The notes beneath the pieces were generated by a model. The model ran no database searches and was not told the DNA's origin. It worked only from the letters and a program-made list of their open reading frames with translations. Positions 43,917-53,575 of a DNA stretch of 64,000 nucleotides are shown here, piece by piece; the stretch's first letter is position 1, and the number at the start of each line of letters is the position of its first letter. This DNA is from an uncultured Prevotellaceae bacterium (GTDB lineage Bacteria; Bacteroidota; Bacteroidia; Bacteroidales; Bacteroidaceae). The stretch is taken from NCBI GenBank assembly GCA_902770195.1, contig CACXSA010000014.1:1-64000 (forward strand), in the 5' to 3' direction. A program made the translations under genes and the position numbers.

Positions 43917-43959
43917 TTATTTTTCACTATTCACTGTTCGTTTTTCACTAGCGAAGCGC

Positions 43960-45477
43960 TTACTGGTGCTGTTCACGCAACAGGTCATTAACAGTCTTTA
44001 CTGGGTTGAAAGTAGATAGAGGAACCTCCACGAAGACGGTGGACCAATCGCTCATGGCACCATTCCAGAGTCCTGGCAATTCAAGTGCCTGGAGCTCCTT
44101 GCCACTCTTCGACTTCTGAGAGATGAATCCTGTTGTCTGGTCAACGAACTTAGGCAGATCAAAGGCATTGCCTTTATAATCCTTCACAGCACAAACAAGG
44201 TCAACAGGGTTGAAGTGAGTGCCCTTAGTGAACATCTCCATATACTCCTTGTTAGACTTGTCAATCTGGCTGGATTCCAAAATCTGCAGGCTGACAGTAC
44301 CATCCTGATTATAGGTCAGGAACGGACCACCACCAGGCTCGCCGACATTCTTGACGACACCACAAACACGCATAGGACGATTCAGTTTCTTGCGAAGGTA
44401 GATAACCAAGTCGGCATCTTCCAACTCCTTGATATCTGCCTTGCGACAGCAAAGGTCTTGCTGCACGAATCGAATTATATCCGTCAGCTGGTCGTGAGTA
44501 TATTTGCCAGTATCCAGCAGCTCGAGATATTCGAAGGCTTTCTTCTGCAAGGTAACCAGTACACCTGCAATGATTTGTTTCCACAATACGGTGTCGCCCT
44601 TCAGACGATCAGGCACCACGTTATCGATGTTCTTCACAAAAATAACGTCGGCATCTATTTCGTTAAGATTCTCAATCAGCGCACCGTGTCCACCAGGACG
44701 GAACAACAATGTACCATCAGCATTGCGGAAAGGAGTACCGTCAGGATTAGCTGCCACAGTATCCGTAGAAGGCTTCTGCTCTGAGAAAGTGATATCGTAA
44801 GCAATACCATATTTCTTAGCATACATATCTGCTTTCTGAGCTACCTTCTGCTTGAAGAGCTCCATGTGCTCATGGGAGACGGTGAAGTGAACATGAGCCT
44901 CACCATTGGAAGCAGCATAGAGGGCTCCTTCTACCAAGTGCTCCTCCATAGGAGTACGAGGACCCTCGGGATAGTTGTGGAACAAGAGCAAGCCCTTGGG
45001 CAACTGGCCATAGTTCAGTCCCTCAGCCTTCAACATGTTAGAGGCTACAGCTTTGAAATTACCCTCTTGAATCAAAGCCTTGATACCCTTGCCATTATTT
45101 TTCTGGCATGCAGCATCGAGCTCGTCATAGAAAGCGAACTTTTCGATATTATCAAAATATTTCTTCTCAAAGTCAGTTGTGGGCTTGTCATAATCAGAAT
45201 CCACAAAAGCGAACATGTCCTTGAACATGCGGCTGGCAGCACCTGATGCTGGTACAAACTTTACCACACGTTTACCGGCAGCCTTATATTTCTGCCACGC
45301 ATCTACATACTTTCTTCCCTTTTCAGAATCTGGTGCCACAATACCATTTCCAATGGCTGCAGCAGCTTCTAGTTTCAGGAAGGGGAAACCAGTCTTAAAC
45401 TGTCCCAGTTGAGTCTCAATTTGCTGCTCGGAGATACCTTTCTGAGCAAGCTGTTTCAGGTCTTGTTGTGTAAGCAT
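43960..45477 (-). CDS. DUF4301 family protein
   Basis: A 505-residue cytoplasmic protein with features of DUF4301: FVPASGAASRMFKDMFAF, FVKNIDNVVPDRLKGDTVLWKQI, RPMRVCGVVKNVGEPGGGPF, and NPVDLVCAVKDYKGNAFDLPKFV. The NTP-transferase-like glycine motif (GASSRM type) suggests a nucleotidyltransferase fold, but no function is known to me. It lies 43 nt upstream of the M3 peptidase gene; both may be cotranscribed. Confidence 0.78.
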   Translation of the reverse strand: MLTQQDLKQLAQKGISEQQIETQLGQFKTGFPFLKLEAAAAIGNGIVAPDSEKGRKYVDAWQKYKAAGKRVVKFVPASGAASRMFKDMFAFVDSDYDKPTTDFEKKYFDNIEKFAFYDELDAACQKNNGKGIKALIQEGNFKAVASNMLKAEGLNYGQLPKGLLLFHNYPEGPRTPMEEHLVEGALYAASNGEAHVHFTVSHEHMELFKQKVAQKADMYAKKYGIAYDITFSEQKPSTDTVAANPDGTPFRNADGTLLFRPGGHGALIENLNEIDADVIFVKNIDNVVPDRLKGDTVLWKQIIAGVLVTLQKKAFEYLELLDTGKYTHDQLTDIIRFVQQDLCCRKADIKELEDADLVIYLRKKLNRPMRVCGVVKNVGEPGGGPFLTYNQDGTVSLQILESSQIDKSNKEYMEMFTKGTHFNPVDLVCAVKDYKGNAFDLPKFVDQTTGFISQKSKSGKELQALELPGLWNGAMSDWSTVFVEVPLSTFNPVKTVNDLLREQHQ

Positions 45478-45528
45478 ATTGGTTATAAATTAAATAATGT
45501 ACGCGCGAACATCTTTCTCAATGGCATA

Positions 45529-45927
45529 TTAGAAAGGCAGATCATCTGTGCTACCCTCCCCTGCAGGTTCTTGAGCTGGAGGGAATGGAGCATTGGCTTC
45601 CTGTGGCGGGAACGGACTAGTCTGAACTGCAGCTGCTACAGCAGCTACTGGTGACTGACCACGAGTAACATTATAAGCACGAACGTCATTGAACCAACGC
45701 CCGTTGAACTCATGGGCATCAATATCAAAACTAACTGTTATGTCCTCACCCATCTGTATATTAAACTGTTTGATACGGTCTTCTCCGAAAACACGGAACA
45801 CGCACTTCTTCGGATACTGTCCAGGAACTTCAATAACATAATCCTGAGACATCCATGAGTTACCAGTACGTGCCGAAACACCACTACTTGCAGGCAATAC
45901 TGCAATAATTTTTCCTGTTAAATCCAT
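45529..45927 (-). CDS. DUF3127 family OB-fold-like protein
   Basis: A 132-residue protein with the DUF3127 pattern (LTGKIIAVLPASSGVSARTG, SQDYVIEVPGQYPKKCVFRVFGEDRI, FDIDAHEFNGRWFNDVRAY) and a low-complexity Pro/Ala-rich tail ending in DLPF. The tail recalls the C-terminal tip of single-stranded DNA-binding proteins. Divergent from dnaN. A DNA-related role is inferred. Confidence 0.75.
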   Translation of the reverse strand: MDLTGKIIAVLPASSGVSARTGNSWMSQDYVIEVPGQYPKKCVFRVFGEDRIKQFNIQMGEDITVSFDIDAHEFNGRWFNDVRAYNVTRGQSPVAAVAAAVQTSPFPPQEANAPFPPAQEPAGEGSTDDLPF

Positions 45928-46019
45928 AATACTTATTCGTTCTATTTGAATTAATTAATTGTTTCAGATTGCGAAATTACGGAAAATAATTCTAAAATGA
46001 GAATTTTTCGGCGAATATT

Positions 46020-46051
46020 TTTGTTATTAAGCTAGACTTTTTGTATTTTTG
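46020..46051 (+). promoter_or_regulatory. Promoter of the dnaN operon
   Basis: TTTG (46020-46023), 20-nt spacer and TATTTTTG (46044-46051). Confidence 0.7.
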
Positions 46052-46096
46052 TGCTCAATTAAGAATAAGGAACAAAACTAAAAAGTATAAATACTC

Positions 46097-47221
46097 ATGA
46101 GATTTACCGTATCTAGCACTGCGCTTAGCAGCAGACTTAATGCACTTTCAAAAGTTATTAACAGCAAGAATTCATTGCCGATATTGGCGGATTTTTTATT
46201 CGACATCCGTGATAATGTACTCTACCTGACGGCATCCGATAGCGAGAACATTATGAAAACGCAACTCGAACTGGTAGAAAGTGACGAGAATGGACGTTTC
46301 GCAATTGGGAACCACGACTTATTAGAAGCGGTAAAGGGCTTCTCTGAGCAACCAATCACGTTTGATATTGACCAAGCTACAAACCTGGTTAAGATTTCAT
46401 ATCAGAATGGTATGTTCTCTCTGCCTATTGAGAGCGCAGAGGAGTACCCACTCCCCCAGAACATGGATTTTTCAGCCCATGAAATCGTGATACCAAACAC
46501 CTTGCTTGCTGAAAACATCAACCGAACTTTGTTTGCCACTGCTCAGGATGAGCTTCGTCCTGTTATGAACGGAATCTATTTCGACCTGACTCCTGACTGT
46601 TTGTCCATCGTAGCTTCTGACGGACACAAGTTGGTACGTAATCGTCTGATGTCTATTCAAAGCGAGCAGCCTGCAGCCTTCATCCTTCCTAAGAAGCCTG
46701 CTTCTCTGCTGAAGAACCTGTTGGGCAAAGATGGTGGTGATGTTGTCATTCGCTTTGACGACCGCAATGCTCAGATTAATTATGGAGAAGGCGAGATTAT
46801 CTGTAGGTTGATAGAGGGTCGCTATCCCAACTACAACTCTGTCATTCCGCAGAACAATCCGAACATGTTGACTGTTGACCGACTTGGTTTGCTTGCCGCC
46901 CTGCGTCGCGTACAGCCTTTTGCCAATGATTCAAGCAATCTTGTGCACTTCCGTGCAGAAGGTGGCACCTTACAGTTGGATGCCGAGGATTACGACTTCT
47001 CGAAGACAGCTACAGAGCGTATTGCCTGTGAATATAACGGTCAGCCCCTGAGCATCGGATTCAAGGGAACATCATTCATTGAAATCCTAAATACATTCGA
47101 CAGTCCTGAGGTTATTATGCAGTTGGCTGATGCCAGTCGAGCTGGATTAGTCCTGCCTTCAGAACAACCAGAGAACCAAGAAGTAGTTATGCTTATGATG
47201 CCAATGATGATTAACGATTAA
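46097..47221 (+). CDS. dnaN: DNA polymerase III beta subunit (sliding clamp)
   Basis: A 374-residue sliding clamp with the three beta-clamp domains (MRFTVSSTALSSRLNALSKVI, ASDGHKLVRNR in the second, LVLPSEQP near the C terminus). Clamp partners bind the groove on its C-terminal domain. It is the first gene of a plus-strand run continuing with an exonuclease 3 nt downstream. No dnaA is nearby, so this is not the replication origin. Confidence 0.95.
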   Translation: MRFTVSSTALSSRLNALSKVINSKNSLPILADFLFDIRDNVLYLTASDSENIMKTQLELVESDENGRFAIGNHDLLEAVKGFSEQPITFDIDQATNLVKISYQNGMFSLPIESAEEYPLPQNMDFSAHEIVIPNTLLAENINRTLFATAQDELRPVMNGIYFDLTPDCLSIVASDGHKLVRNRLMSIQSEQPAAFILPKKPASLLKNLLGKDGGDVVIRFDDRNAQINYGEGEIICRLIEGRYPNYNSVIPQNNPNMLTVDRLGLLAALRRVQPFANDSSNLVHFRAEGGTLQLDAEDYDFSKTATERIACEYNGQPLSIGFKGTSFIEILNTFDSPEVIMQLADASRAGLVLPSEQPENQEVVMLMMPMMIND

Positions 47222-47224
47222 TTT

Positions 47225-48037
47225 ATGAAACTGAATCTTCAAAAACCTCTTGTGATATTTGACTTGGAAACCACGGGACTTGACTTAGTCAAGGACCGGG
47301 TTATCCAATTATCCTATATTAAAGTTTATCCCGACGGAAAAGAAGTCCGAGGCGACGAACTTATCAACCCCGAGAAGACTATTCCTGAGGAAGTTGTTCA
47401 GTTGACGGGAATTTCTAACGAAGACGTAAAGGACAAGCCAACCTTTAAGCAGTTAGCCGCCAACCTGAGTAATGTATTCAGTGGCTCCGATATTGCAGGA
47501 TTTAACTCCAACCACTTCGATGTCCCCCTGCTTGCAGAAGAATTCCTGCGTGCAGGCATCGATTTTGATTTCTCCAAGTGTCGTCTCATAGATGCACAAA
47601 CTATTTTCCACAAAATGGAACGCAGAAATCTGGCTGCTGCCTACAAATTTTATTGCGGACGGAAAATGGAGGAAGATTTTGAGGCTCACCGTGCAGACCA
47701 GGATACGGAGGCAACATATCGTGTACTGATGGGCGAGTTGGACAGATATGCTCCTGGAGCCAATGAATATCCGGAGAAAGTTCTCGAAAACGACATGCAA
47801 GTCTTGGCAGAATTCTCAAAGACGAATGATAACGTGGATTTTGCCGGTCGCATTATCTGGGCTGATGTCAAAGGGGAACGCAAAGAAGTCTTCAATTTTG
47901 GCAAGCACAAAGGAGTGCCCGTTGCTGATGTGCTCCGCTTCGATCCTGGATATTACAGCTGGATACTGGCTGGCGACTTTACCTATAATACCAAGCAAGT
48001 GCTGACACGCATTCGATTACGTGAAGCCAATAAATAA
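47225..48037 (+). CDS. DnaQ-like 3'-5' exonuclease
   Basis: A 270-residue exonuclease. DEDDh residues are visible: FDLETTGLD (Asp, Glu), NSNHFDVPLL (Asp), HRADQDTEAT (His, Asp). The C terminus carries FGKHKGVPV and YYSWILAGDF, a small extra domain often fused to such exonucleases. It may proofread or process DNA; proximity to dnaN suggests replication or repair. Confidence 0.9.
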   Translation: MKLNLQKPLVIFDLETTGLDLVKDRVIQLSYIKVYPDGKEVRGDELINPEKTIPEEVVQLTGISNEDVKDKPTFKQLAANLSNVFSGSDIAGFNSNHFDVPLLAEEFLRAGIDFDFSKCRLIDAQTIFHKMERRNLAAAYKFYCGRKMEEDFEAHRADQDTEATYRVLMGELDRYAPGANEYPEKVLENDMQVLAEFSKTNDNVDFAGRIIWADVKGERKEVFNFGKHKGVPVADVLRFDPGYYSWILAGDFTYNTKQVLTRIRLREANK

Positions 48038-48039
48038 CA

Positions 48040-49227
48040 ATGCTGAAAGGAAAGAAAATAGTATTAGGCATAACGGGCTCCATTGCTGCCTACAAGTCAT
48101 GCTACATCATTAGAGGACTCATAAAGGCTGGTGCAGAAGTGCAGGTTGTTATCACCCCTTCTGGCAAGGAGTTTATTACCCCCATCACACTATCAACGCT
48201 CACCCAGAAACCTGTGGTGAGCGAGTTCTTCTCACAACGAGACGGTACTTGGAACTCACACGTCAAACTGGGCTTGTGGGCCGACGCTATGTTGATAGCC
48301 CCCTGTACGGCTTCTACGTTAGGAAAAATGGCAAATGGCGTGGCCGACAATATGCTTGTGACTACCTACTTGTCAATGAAGGCCCCTGTGTTCATTGCTC
48401 CTGCTATGGATCTGGACATGTATCAACATCCTACTACCCAGCAGAATATGAATCGCCTGCGTTCTTTTGGCAACCAAATCATAGAGCCGCAGAGCGGTTT
48501 CCTGGCTTCAGGGTTAGAGGGTAAAGGCCGTATGGAAGAACCAGAGAATATAGTTGCTTACCTAGACCGGTTTTTTGAAAATAAAGACTTGCAAGGAAAG
48601 CATATTCTGATTACAGCAGGACCTACCTACGAGAAGATTGACCCCGTCCGATTCATAGGGAATTACAGTAGCGGCAAGATGGGATTTGCCTTGGCTGAGG
48701 AATGCGAACGTCGAGGTGCAGAAGTTACGCTTATTGCAGGACCTGTCAGCATGAAATGCTCTGCAGGGATCCATCGTATAGATATTGAGAGCTGCGAAGA
48801 AATGTACAATGCTGCAACGACACACTTTGCCCATGCTGACGCAGCTATTCTTTGTGCTGCAGTAGCCGATTTCCGTCCTGAAGACATTGCCTCTGAAAAA
48901 ATCAAACGTGGGGAAGATGATTTGACCATCCGATTGAAGCCCACACACGATATCGCCTCCCGTCTAGGTCAGATGAAGAAGCAAGGACAGGTTCTGGTTG
49001 GATTTGCATTGGAAACGAACGATGAGGTTGTTAATGCTCAGAAGAAATTGCAGAAAAAGAACCTCGACTTCATCGTGCTGAACTCATTACAGCACGAAGG
49101 CACCTGCTTCCAGTCGAACGACAATCAAATCAGCATCCTTTCTTCCAACGGACAGGTAGATTTCGACAAAAAGCCTAAGGATGAGGTGGCAAAGGATATT
49201 GTGGACGAGTTGGTAAAACGACTATAA
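48040..49227 (+). CDS. coaBC: Bifunctional phosphopantothenoylcysteine decarboxylase/synthase
   Basis: A 395-residue CoA-biosynthesis enzyme. The N-terminal CoaC flavoprotein part has GITGSIAAYKS and PAMDLDMYQHP; the C-terminal CoaB part has ITAGPTYEKIDPVRFIGNYSSGKMG. In the decarboxylase clamp region the motif reads SGFLASGLEGKGRM: the Cys of the E. coli version (ACG) is Ser here, which I believe is common in Bacteroidetes. Third gene in the dnaN run, 2 nt after the exonuclease. Confidence 0.93.
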   Translation: MLKGKKIVLGITGSIAAYKSCYIIRGLIKAGAEVQVVITPSGKEFITPITLSTLTQKPVVSEFFSQRDGTWNSHVKLGLWADAMLIAPCTASTLGKMANGVADNMLVTTYLSMKAPVFIAPAMDLDMYQHPTTQQNMNRLRSFGNQIIEPQSGFLASGLEGKGRMEEPENIVAYLDRFFENKDLQGKHILITAGPTYEKIDPVRFIGNYSSGKMGFALAEECERRGAEVTLIAGPVSMKCSAGIHRIDIESCEEMYNAATTHFAHADAAILCAAVADFRPEDIASEKIKRGEDDLTIRLKPTHDIASRLGQMKKQGQVLVGFALETNDEVVNAQKKLQKKNLDFIVLNSLQHEGTCFQSNDNQISILSSNGQVDFDKKPKDEVAKDIVDELVKRL

Positions 49228-49234
49228 ACCGAAG

Positions 49235-50155
49235 ATGAAAAAAGACGCACCGAAATACAGATTGTTGACTACAGCTATTCTCATGCTATGCACCATCATA
49301 GCCACAGCACAGGAATTGCAAGTAAAGATCAACATCAACACACAACAGGTGGAACGCATGGACAAATCTGTGTTCGAAAACCTACAGCAGACACTGGAGC
49401 AATGGATGAACGACCGCCAGTGGACAGAGTTACAGTTTCAGAAACATGAACGTATCGTTGTCAATTTCAACTTGACCGTCACAAAATATGATGACGCTTC
49501 CAACCTGTTTGAGTGCTCAGCAATGATTCAGGCCAACCGTCCTGTCTTTAACTCATCGTACACTACCACCTTATATAACAACAAGGATGGTGACTTTAAT
49601 TTCCAGTATGCACAATTCAACCAACTGAACTACAACGACGAAAATGTTGATAATCAGTTAACCGCTCTCATGGCATACTATGCCTACCTGATTATTGGAC
49701 TGAATCTGGACAGTTTCGCACCACTGGGTGGAACAGATGTCTTACAGCGTTGCATGCATTTGATAAACAATGCACAAAGTTTGGGTTTCTCAGGATGGAA
49801 ATCGTTTGAAGACAGTCGTAACCGATTTGCCATCATCAACGACTATTTAGATGAACAGATGAAACCATTCAGACAATTACAATACGACTACTATCGTACG
49901 GGCTTGGACGAGATGGCAACCAATGTAGAACGAGGACGCACCAATATCTCAGAAGCTCTGGAGAAAGGTCTGAAAGTTGCTCATGAACAGAAACCACTGA
50001 GTCTGTTACCGCAAATCTGGACGGACTACAAGCGCGATGAGATTGCAAACATCTACGAAGGGAAAGGTACCCAGAAAGAGAAACAGGCTATTTACGAGAT
50101 GCTGATGAACATCAATGCCGCACAGAATAACGCTTGGGAGAAAATAAGGAAATAA
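49235..50155 (+). CDS. porD: PorD-like (DUF4835) protein
   Basis: A 306-residue exported protein (signal MKKDAPKYRLL...IATAQ) of the DUF4835 family, named PorD in type IX secretion. It shows VKININTQQVERMDKSVFENLQQTLEQWMNDRQW and the LDSFAPLGG motif. It probably acts in the periplasm or outer membrane in secretion. It is 7 nt after coaBC and 18 nt before recN, the usual Bacteroidales order. Confidence 0.82.
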   Translation: MKKDAPKYRLLTTAILMLCTIIATAQELQVKININTQQVERMDKSVFENLQQTLEQWMNDRQWTELQFQKHERIVVNFNLTVTKYDDASNLFECSAMIQANRPVFNSSYTTTLYNNKDGDFNFQYAQFNQLNYNDENVDNQLTALMAYYAYLIIGLNLDSFAPLGGTDVLQRCMHLINNAQSLGFSGWKSFEDSRNRFAIINDYLDEQMKPFRQLQYDYYRTGLDEMATNVERGRTNISEALEKGLKVAHEQKPLSLLPQIWTDYKRDEIANIYEGKGTQKEKQAIYEMLMNINAAQNNAWEKIRK

Positions 50156-50173
50156 AATAGCAAAAAAAAGAAA

Positions 50174-51832
50174 ATGCTACAGAAATTATATATTAAGAAC
50201 TTCACACTCATTGATGAACTGAGCATTGAGCTACACCCAGGCTTCTCGGTGATAACAGGTGAAACGGGTGCTGGAAAATCCATTATTTTAGGAGCCATTG
50301 GACTGTTGCTAGGACAACGGGCCGATTCCAAAAGTATCAAACAAGGAGCCGACCGTTGCGTGATAGAAGCCCACTTCAACTTGTCACACTACGACCTTAA
50401 ACCATTCTTCGATGAGAACGATATCGAATACGATGACAACGACACCATTATTCGTCGCGAACTGACAGCAGCAGGCAAGAGTCGTGCCTTTATTAACGAT
50501 ACCCCTGTAGCATTGACCATGTTGAAGGAGTTGGGCGACCAACTCATGGACATACATTCCCAACACCAAAACCTTTTGCTGAACAAACAAGACTTCCAGC
50601 TGAATGTAGTGGATATTCTAACCAACAACTATGCTGAATTGGAGGCTTATCAGAAATGGTTTTCCGATTACCAGCAAAAAACAAAAGAGTTAACCCAACT
50701 CCGAGAAGAAATAGAGCGTAACAGACAAAATGCAGACTTCCTACAATTTCAATATACAGAACTGGATACCGCCAATCTAGCGGAAGGAGAAATGGAAGAA
50801 TTGGAGCAACAAAGCGATACTTTGTCGCATGCCGAAGACATTAAGACAGCTCTCTACGAAGCTGATAGTGCGCTAAATGGAGATGAGAAGAACGTTGTAT
50901 CACAACTAAAAACGGCTTATAATGCACTGAGCGGAATCAGCAAGGTAATGCCTTCTACAGAGGAACTGACAGAACGTTTGGACTCCTGTCGCATAGAGCT
51001 GAAAGACATCGCCGAAGAGGTTAGTCAGTTGTTGGAGCATACTGATTTTGACCCTGCAGAATTGGAAAACATCAACAACCGACTAGACCAACTCTATTCT
51101 TTGGAGAAAAAATATCATGTTGAAAGCATTCATGAACTCATTAGCCTTCGGGACGATTTGAAAGAAAAGCTTTCGAACATTGAGAATAGTGATGAAGCTG
51201 TGAGCGATCTGGAGAAGGAAGTAAGCCGCCTAAAGAATCTTTGTACGCAACATGCTGAAGCAATCAGCAAGAAGCGCCGAGCCACCGCTCAACACATGCG
51301 GACACAATTGGCACAACGCCTTGAAGCACTAGGTATGCCCCATGCACGTTTTGACATCAGCATCACCCAAACAGAACTGGGAAAGAATGGACAGGACAAT
51401 GTTGCATTCCTCTTTTCTGCTAACACCTCCACCCCACTGCAGCCGGTCTCTCAAGTTGCTTCTGGCGGTGAGATAGCCCGTGTGATGCTATCTTTGAAGG
51501 CCATGATTAGCGGTGCCGTGAAACTTCCCACTATTATTTTCGATGAGATTGATACAGGTGTGAGTGGAAAGATTGCTGAGAAAATGGCACAGATTATGCA
51601 GGAAATGGGGCGTACAGAACGACAGGTTATCTCTATCACTCACCTTCCTCAAATTGCAGCACTAGGTAGTCATCACTATCGTGTTTCAAAGGAAGAAACC
51701 AAAGATGGAACAGTCAGTCACATGACAGAGTTGAACAACGAAGAACGCATCACAGAGATTGCCCAAATGCTAAGCGGTAGCAATATCACCAAGGAAGCCA
51801 TCGCTAATGCAAAACAATTGTTGAAATTATAA
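50174..51832 (+). CDS. recN: DNA repair protein RecN
   Basis: A 552-residue SMC-like protein. Walker A GETGAGKSIILG is near residue 31, a coiled coil spans about residues 160-370, and SGGEIARVMLSLKAM, IIFDEIDTGVSG (Walker B) and ISITHLPQIAALG close the ATPase head. It helps repair double-strand breaks. Part of the coaBC-porD-recN run. Confidence 0.95.
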   Translation: MLQKLYIKNFTLIDELSIELHPGFSVITGETGAGKSIILGAIGLLLGQRADSKSIKQGADRCVIEAHFNLSHYDLKPFFDENDIEYDDNDTIIRRELTAAGKSRAFINDTPVALTMLKELGDQLMDIHSQHQNLLLNKQDFQLNVVDILTNNYAELEAYQKWFSDYQQKTKELTQLREEIERNRQNADFLQFQYTELDTANLAEGEMEELEQQSDTLSHAEDIKTALYEADSALNGDEKNVVSQLKTAYNALSGISKVMPSTEELTERLDSCRIELKDIAEEVSQLLEHTDFDPAELENINNRLDQLYSLEKKYHVESIHELISLRDDLKEKLSNIENSDEAVSDLEKEVSRLKNLCTQHAEAISKKRRATAQHMRTQLAQRLEALGMPHARFDISITQTELGKNGQDNVAFLFSANTSTPLQPVSQVASGGEIARVMLSLKAMISGAVKLPTIIFDEIDTGVSGKIAEKMAQIMQEMGRTERQVISITHLPQIAALGSHHYRVSKEETKDGTVSHMTELNNEERITEIAQMLSGSNITKEAIANAKQLLKL

Positions 51833-51835
51833 TCA

Positions 51836-53560
51836 TTGAAAAATAGGATAAAGAAAGAAATGGAAAAGATGATAACAGCAAAGAAAATAGGGATGATAAT
51901 TGGTTTTCTCTTCCTATTAACCATACTGCCACTATCAGCCCAAAATCCCTCATGGGCCAAGAAAGCAACCAATGCGGTGTTTACCCTCAAGACCTTCAGT
52001 GCCGATGGCTCCTTATTGGGTAGCTCAAATGGTTTCTTCATCGGTGAACAAGGTCAGGCCATCAGTAGTTTTTCACCCTTCAAAAATGCCCAACGTGCAG
52101 TAATCATTGATGCACAGGGCAAGGAAATGGAAGTAAAATGCCTGATGGGATATAACGACATGTACGATGTCGCTAAGTTTCAAGTGGCAGCCCAAAAGAC
52201 TCAAGCCTTAAGCATCGCCCAAAGCCCTGCCAACAGTGGCTCCAGTATTTGGCTAATACCCTATTCTGTAAAGAAAGTCCCCACTTTCATCAGTGGGACT
52301 GTAAACAATGCCGAACAGTTTGGCGAAGGCTATTCCTACTACACGTTGAACATAACAGCCACTGACCAACAAGTTGGCAGCCCCCTGTTGAATGACCAAG
52401 GAGAGGTCATTGGCATTCTCCAACCTTCTGCCAATGACAAGCAAAATACGGGCTATGCTGTCAGCGCGCTCTTTGCGAATAATCTGCGCATAACCGGATT
52501 GACTATGAATGATGCTGTTTTACGCAGTGTTAAGATTACAAAGGCTCTTCCTGATGATCAGAATGAGGCCACGATTGCCCTCTACGTATCTGCATCTGCT
52601 ATGGATGCCGAAGAATATAAACGCCTTATCGACCACTTTATAGAGAAATTCCCCAAGGCTACTGACGGCTATGTTTATAGAGCACGCCAGGAAATGAATT
52701 CCGGCAATTTTCAGAGTGCTGATGATGATATGAAACTAGCCTTGAAATTGGCAGATGCGAAGGATGATGCTCATTATCAGTATGCCCAACTGATTTTCCA
52801 GAAAAACGTTTATCAGGCAGACAAGCCCTTCACCCCATGGACCCTCGACTTGGCACTCCAGGAGTCCAAAGCGGCTTATGCCATCAATCCACAGCCTATC
52901 TATTGTCAGCAACAGGCTCAAATTCTTTACGCACAAGGACAATATGATGCAGCCTACGAATTGTATTTAGAACTGACAAAAAATGACATGATGAAGGCGG
53001 AATCATACTACTCTGCAGCCCAGTGTAAATTGCGTAAAGACGACAAAGAAGCTGCCCTTGCACTTCTTGACAGTGCCATCAACACGTTTACCAAGCCGTA
53101 CATTAAGACAGCAGCTCCCTATCTCCTGACACGAGCCCAGGTGCTCTATGAAGCAAAGAAATACCGTCCTGCTGTCAACGATTACAATGACTACGAGACA
53201 CTTATGGCAGCTCAGCTGAACGCCAATTTCTATTTCCTTCGCGAACAAGCTGAATTTGCCGGTCATCTATATCAACAAGCTTTGGATGACATCCGTCGAG
53301 CTGTAGAGATGGCTCCCAACGAGCTTGTTTATCGTGCTGAGAAAGCCAATGTAGAACTGCGTGTCGGCATGATAGATGATGCCATCGAGTCTGCAAAGGG
53401 CTGTATCAGCATTGCCCCTGGAGAAAGTGATGGCTATCTGTTCCTCGGTCTGGCACAATGCGTGAAAGGCATAAAGGCAGAAGGTCTGAAGAACCTTGAG
53501 AAAGCAAAAGAGCTCGGCAATAGCCAAGCTCAATCATTGATAGACAAATATTCCAAATAG
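51836..53560 (+). CDS. Trypsin-like (inactive) protein with TPR repeats
   Basis: A 574-residue exported protein. Residues about 40-215 resemble an HtrA-type protease domain (GFFIGEQGQAISSFSPF, YDVAKFQV, VGSPLLNDQGEVIGIL), but the catalytic His and Ser positions are not His and Ser, so it is likely inactive. Residues 230-574 hold TPR-like helical repeats. The signal is at IIGFLFLLTILPLSAQ; a start nine codons later (MEKM) is possible. It is 3 nt after recN. A scaffold role is inferred. Confidence 0.75.
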   Translation: MKNRIKKEMEKMITAKKIGMIIGFLFLLTILPLSAQNPSWAKKATNAVFTLKTFSADGSLLGSSNGFFIGEQGQAISSFSPFKNAQRAVIIDAQGKEMEVKCLMGYNDMYDVAKFQVAAQKTQALSIAQSPANSGSSIWLIPYSVKKVPTFISGTVNNAEQFGEGYSYYTLNITATDQQVGSPLLNDQGEVIGILQPSANDKQNTGYAVSALFANNLRITGLTMNDAVLRSVKITKALPDDQNEATIALYVSASAMDAEEYKRLIDHFIEKFPKATDGYVYRARQEMNSGNFQSADDDMKLALKLADAKDDAHYQYAQLIFQKNVYQADKPFTPWTLDLALQESKAAYAINPQPIYCQQQAQILYAQGQYDAAYELYLELTKNDMMKAESYYSAAQCKLRKDDKEAALALLDSAINTFTKPYIKTAAPYLLTRAQVLYEAKKYRPAVNDYNDYETLMAAQLNANFYFLREQAEFAGHLYQQALDDIRRAVEMAPNELVYRAEKANVELRVGMIDDAIESAKGCISIAPGESDGYLFLGLAQCVKGIKAEGLKNLEKAKELGNSQAQSLIDKYSK

Positions 53561-53575
53561 AAATAGGAAATAGAA

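Noticed and set aside
46020..47221. Replication origin near dnaN
   Set aside because: No dnaA gene or DnaA-box cluster is visible nearby; in Bacteroidales dnaN often lies away from the origin.
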